A stretch of DNA of 6,140 nucleotides. Source: an uncultured Slackia sp. GTDB lineage: Bacteria > Actinomycetota > Coriobacteriia > Coriobacteriales > Eggerthellaceae. The stretch spans positions 1 to 6,140 of the forward strand of contig USLD01000084.1 of assembly GCA_900555495.1 (NCBI GenBank), in the 5' to 3' direction. Both the position numbers and the translations under genes were made by a program. The notes beneath the pieces are model-generated. The model worked only from the letters and a program-made list of their open reading frames with translations, was not told the origin of the DNA and searched no databases. Shown here piece by piece: positions 5,146 to 6,140 of this stretch. Each line of letters begins with the position of its first letter. The stretch's first letter is position 1.

Positions 5146-6140
5146 CTACGCGCGCTTGATGCGAGCGCCCGCGTTGGTGTCCTCGACCGCCAGGCCCAGG
5201 TCCTTCAGGCGGTCGCGGATGGCATCGGCCTTGGCCCAGTCCTTCGCGGCGCGGGCTTCGGCGCGGGCGGAAAGCAGGGCCTCGGCGGCGGCTGCGATAT
5301 CGTCGCCCTCGAACCCGACCAGCTCGGCGGCAAGGCCCGTCAGTTCGGCGGGAAGGTCGAGCTCCCTTCGAAGGGGAACCTCGATGCCCAGAATGGCGAA
5401 TGCGCCCATGATGGAAGCGGCGCACACCACGGCAGCCTCCTCGTCGACGGCGCCCGCCGCCTGCTCGAGGTAGGTATTGGCCTCGGTGACCAGGTTGAAG
5501 TAGGCGGCCAGCGCGCCCGCCGTGTTGAAGTCGTCGTTCATCTGCGCCTCGAATTCGGCCGATGCGGCCTCGGTGGCGGCAATGAGCTTCTGCGCAGCTT
5601 CCGCGTCGACCGCGGCGCCTTCCTCGACGTGGTTCGCGGCCCAACGCAGGTTCTCCACGGCCGTGGCGATGCGAGCCAGCGAGTTCTCGGCGCCCTCGAG
5701 GCGCTCGTAGGAGAAGTCGAGCGGCGAACGATAGTGCGTCTGCAGCATGAGCAAGCGCAGCGCCGGCGCGGAGTGCTCGTCGAGCACCTCTTTGAGCGTG
5801 TAGAAGTTGCCGAGCGACTTGCTCATCTTCTCGCCGTCGACACGCAGCATGCCCGTATGCATCCAGGTGTTGACGAAGGGAACGTGCCAGCAGCACGTGG
5901 CCTGCGCGCACTCGTTCTCATGATGCGGGAATGCCAGGTCGCCGCCGCCGCCGTGAATATCGATCGGGGTGCCCAGGTAGCGATGGACCATGGCCGCGCA
6001 TTCGGTATGCCAGCCGGGACGGCCCTCGCCCCACGGGGACGGCCAGCTCGGCTCGCCGGGCTTGGCGGCCTTCCATAGCGCGAAGTCGAGCGGGTCGCGC
6101 TTGTCTTCGTTCTCTTCGATGCGGGCGCCCACCATAAGGT
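5146..6140 (-). CDS. cysS: cysteinyl-tRNA synthetase, C-terminal part (cut by window edge)
   Basis: Cysteinyl-tRNA synthetase is a class I enzyme that charges tRNA-Cys with cysteine in the cytoplasm. About 331 residues are present; the N-terminal HIGH motif and first zinc-binding cysteine lie beyond the window, and the frame is open to base 6140. Numbering from the Met codon at 6135, the sequence shows DPLDFALWK (14-22), the zinc-site segment GWHTECAAM (41-49, C46), IHGGGGDLAFPHHENE (60-75, second zinc ligands in HHENE), the KMSKS loop GEKMSKSLGNF (101-111), and a helical anticodon-binding/DALR-type C-terminal region with FNTAGALAAYFNL. It ends with the typical ADAIRDRLKDLGLAVEDTNAG segment. 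A terminator follows, so rlmB is likely transcribed separately. The Met at 6135 is internal, not a start. Confidence 0.97.
   Translation of the reverse strand, partial: LMVGARIEENEDKRDPLDFALWKAAKPGEPSWPSPWGEGRPGWHTECAAMVHRYLGTPIDIHGGGGDLAFPHHENECAQATCCWHVPFVNTWMHTGMLRVDGEKMSKSLGNFYTLKEVLDEHSAPALRLLMLQTHYRSPLDFSYERLEGAENSLARIATAVENLRWAANHVEEGAAVDAEAAQKLIAATEAASAEFEAQMNDDFNTAGALAAYFNLVTEANTYLEQAAGAVDEEAAVVCAASIMGAFAILGIEVPLRRELDLPAELTGLAAELVGFEGDDIAAAAEALLSARAEARAAKDWAKADAIRDRLKDLGLAVEDTNAGARIKRA

Noticed and set aside
5074..6078. 334-residue open frame on the plus strand
   Set aside because: Antisense shadow of cysS, which is unmistakable on the minus strand (KMSKS, HHENE).
1..6140. CRISPR array, insertion sequence, tRNA or rRNA genes
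   Set aside because: No regularly spaced repeats, transposase motifs, terminal inverted repeats, or tRNA-like cloverleaf sequence were seen; the window is filled by ordinary genes with short gaps.

Overview
All seven genes that can be supported lie on the minus strand, so the window reads right to left. The DNA is GC-rich with strong Shine-Dalgarno sites. The pairing of cysS, rlmB and a YacP/Rae1 gene is typical of Gram-positive genomes. Together these suggest a high-GC Gram-positive chromosome, and my best guess is Coriobacteriia/Eggerthellaceae. That placement is an inference from composition and gene order, not from a search.

In transcription order, the window opens with the C-terminal two thirds of cysteinyl-tRNA synthetase (5146-6140, cut by the window edge), which ends at a good intrinsic terminator (5080-5106). 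The next unit probably starts from an extended -10 promoter near 5060. It carries rlmB (23S rRNA 2'-O-methyltransferase, TrmH family), a YacP/Rae1-type NYN ribonuclease, a small FMN split-barrel protein of the pyridoxamine-phosphate-oxidase family, and rlmH (23S rRNA pseudouridine-1915 methyltransferase). A 12-bp hairpin terminator (2639-2670) follows rlmH. Three of these four genes act on the ribosome or ribosome-bound mRNA, so the unit looks like ribosome maintenance.

The last unit has two genes. The first is a 654-residue protein with an N-terminal LOTUS/OST-HTH-like RNA-binding domain, a disordered linker of about 240 residues, and a C-terminal DUF3825-like domain. The second is a YfcE-type metallophosphoesterase starting 2 nt after it. 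No gene can be supported on the plus strand; the long plus-strand frames are shadows of minus-strand genes in GC-rich DNA.

The most unusual feature is the linker of the LOTUS-DUF3825 protein. Part of it is encoded by an AT-rich island: I count 52 G+C in the 200 bases 1901-2100, or 26%. A flanking 60-base sample (1141-1200) has 40 G+C. The island uses A/T-ending codons for an Asn/Lys/Asp-rich peptide and contains a near-perfect in-frame 19-nt direct repeat. The protein resembles in layout the eukaryotic RNA-granule LOTUS proteins, with a structured RNA-binding head, a low-complexity linker and a second folded domain. Its function is not known to me.
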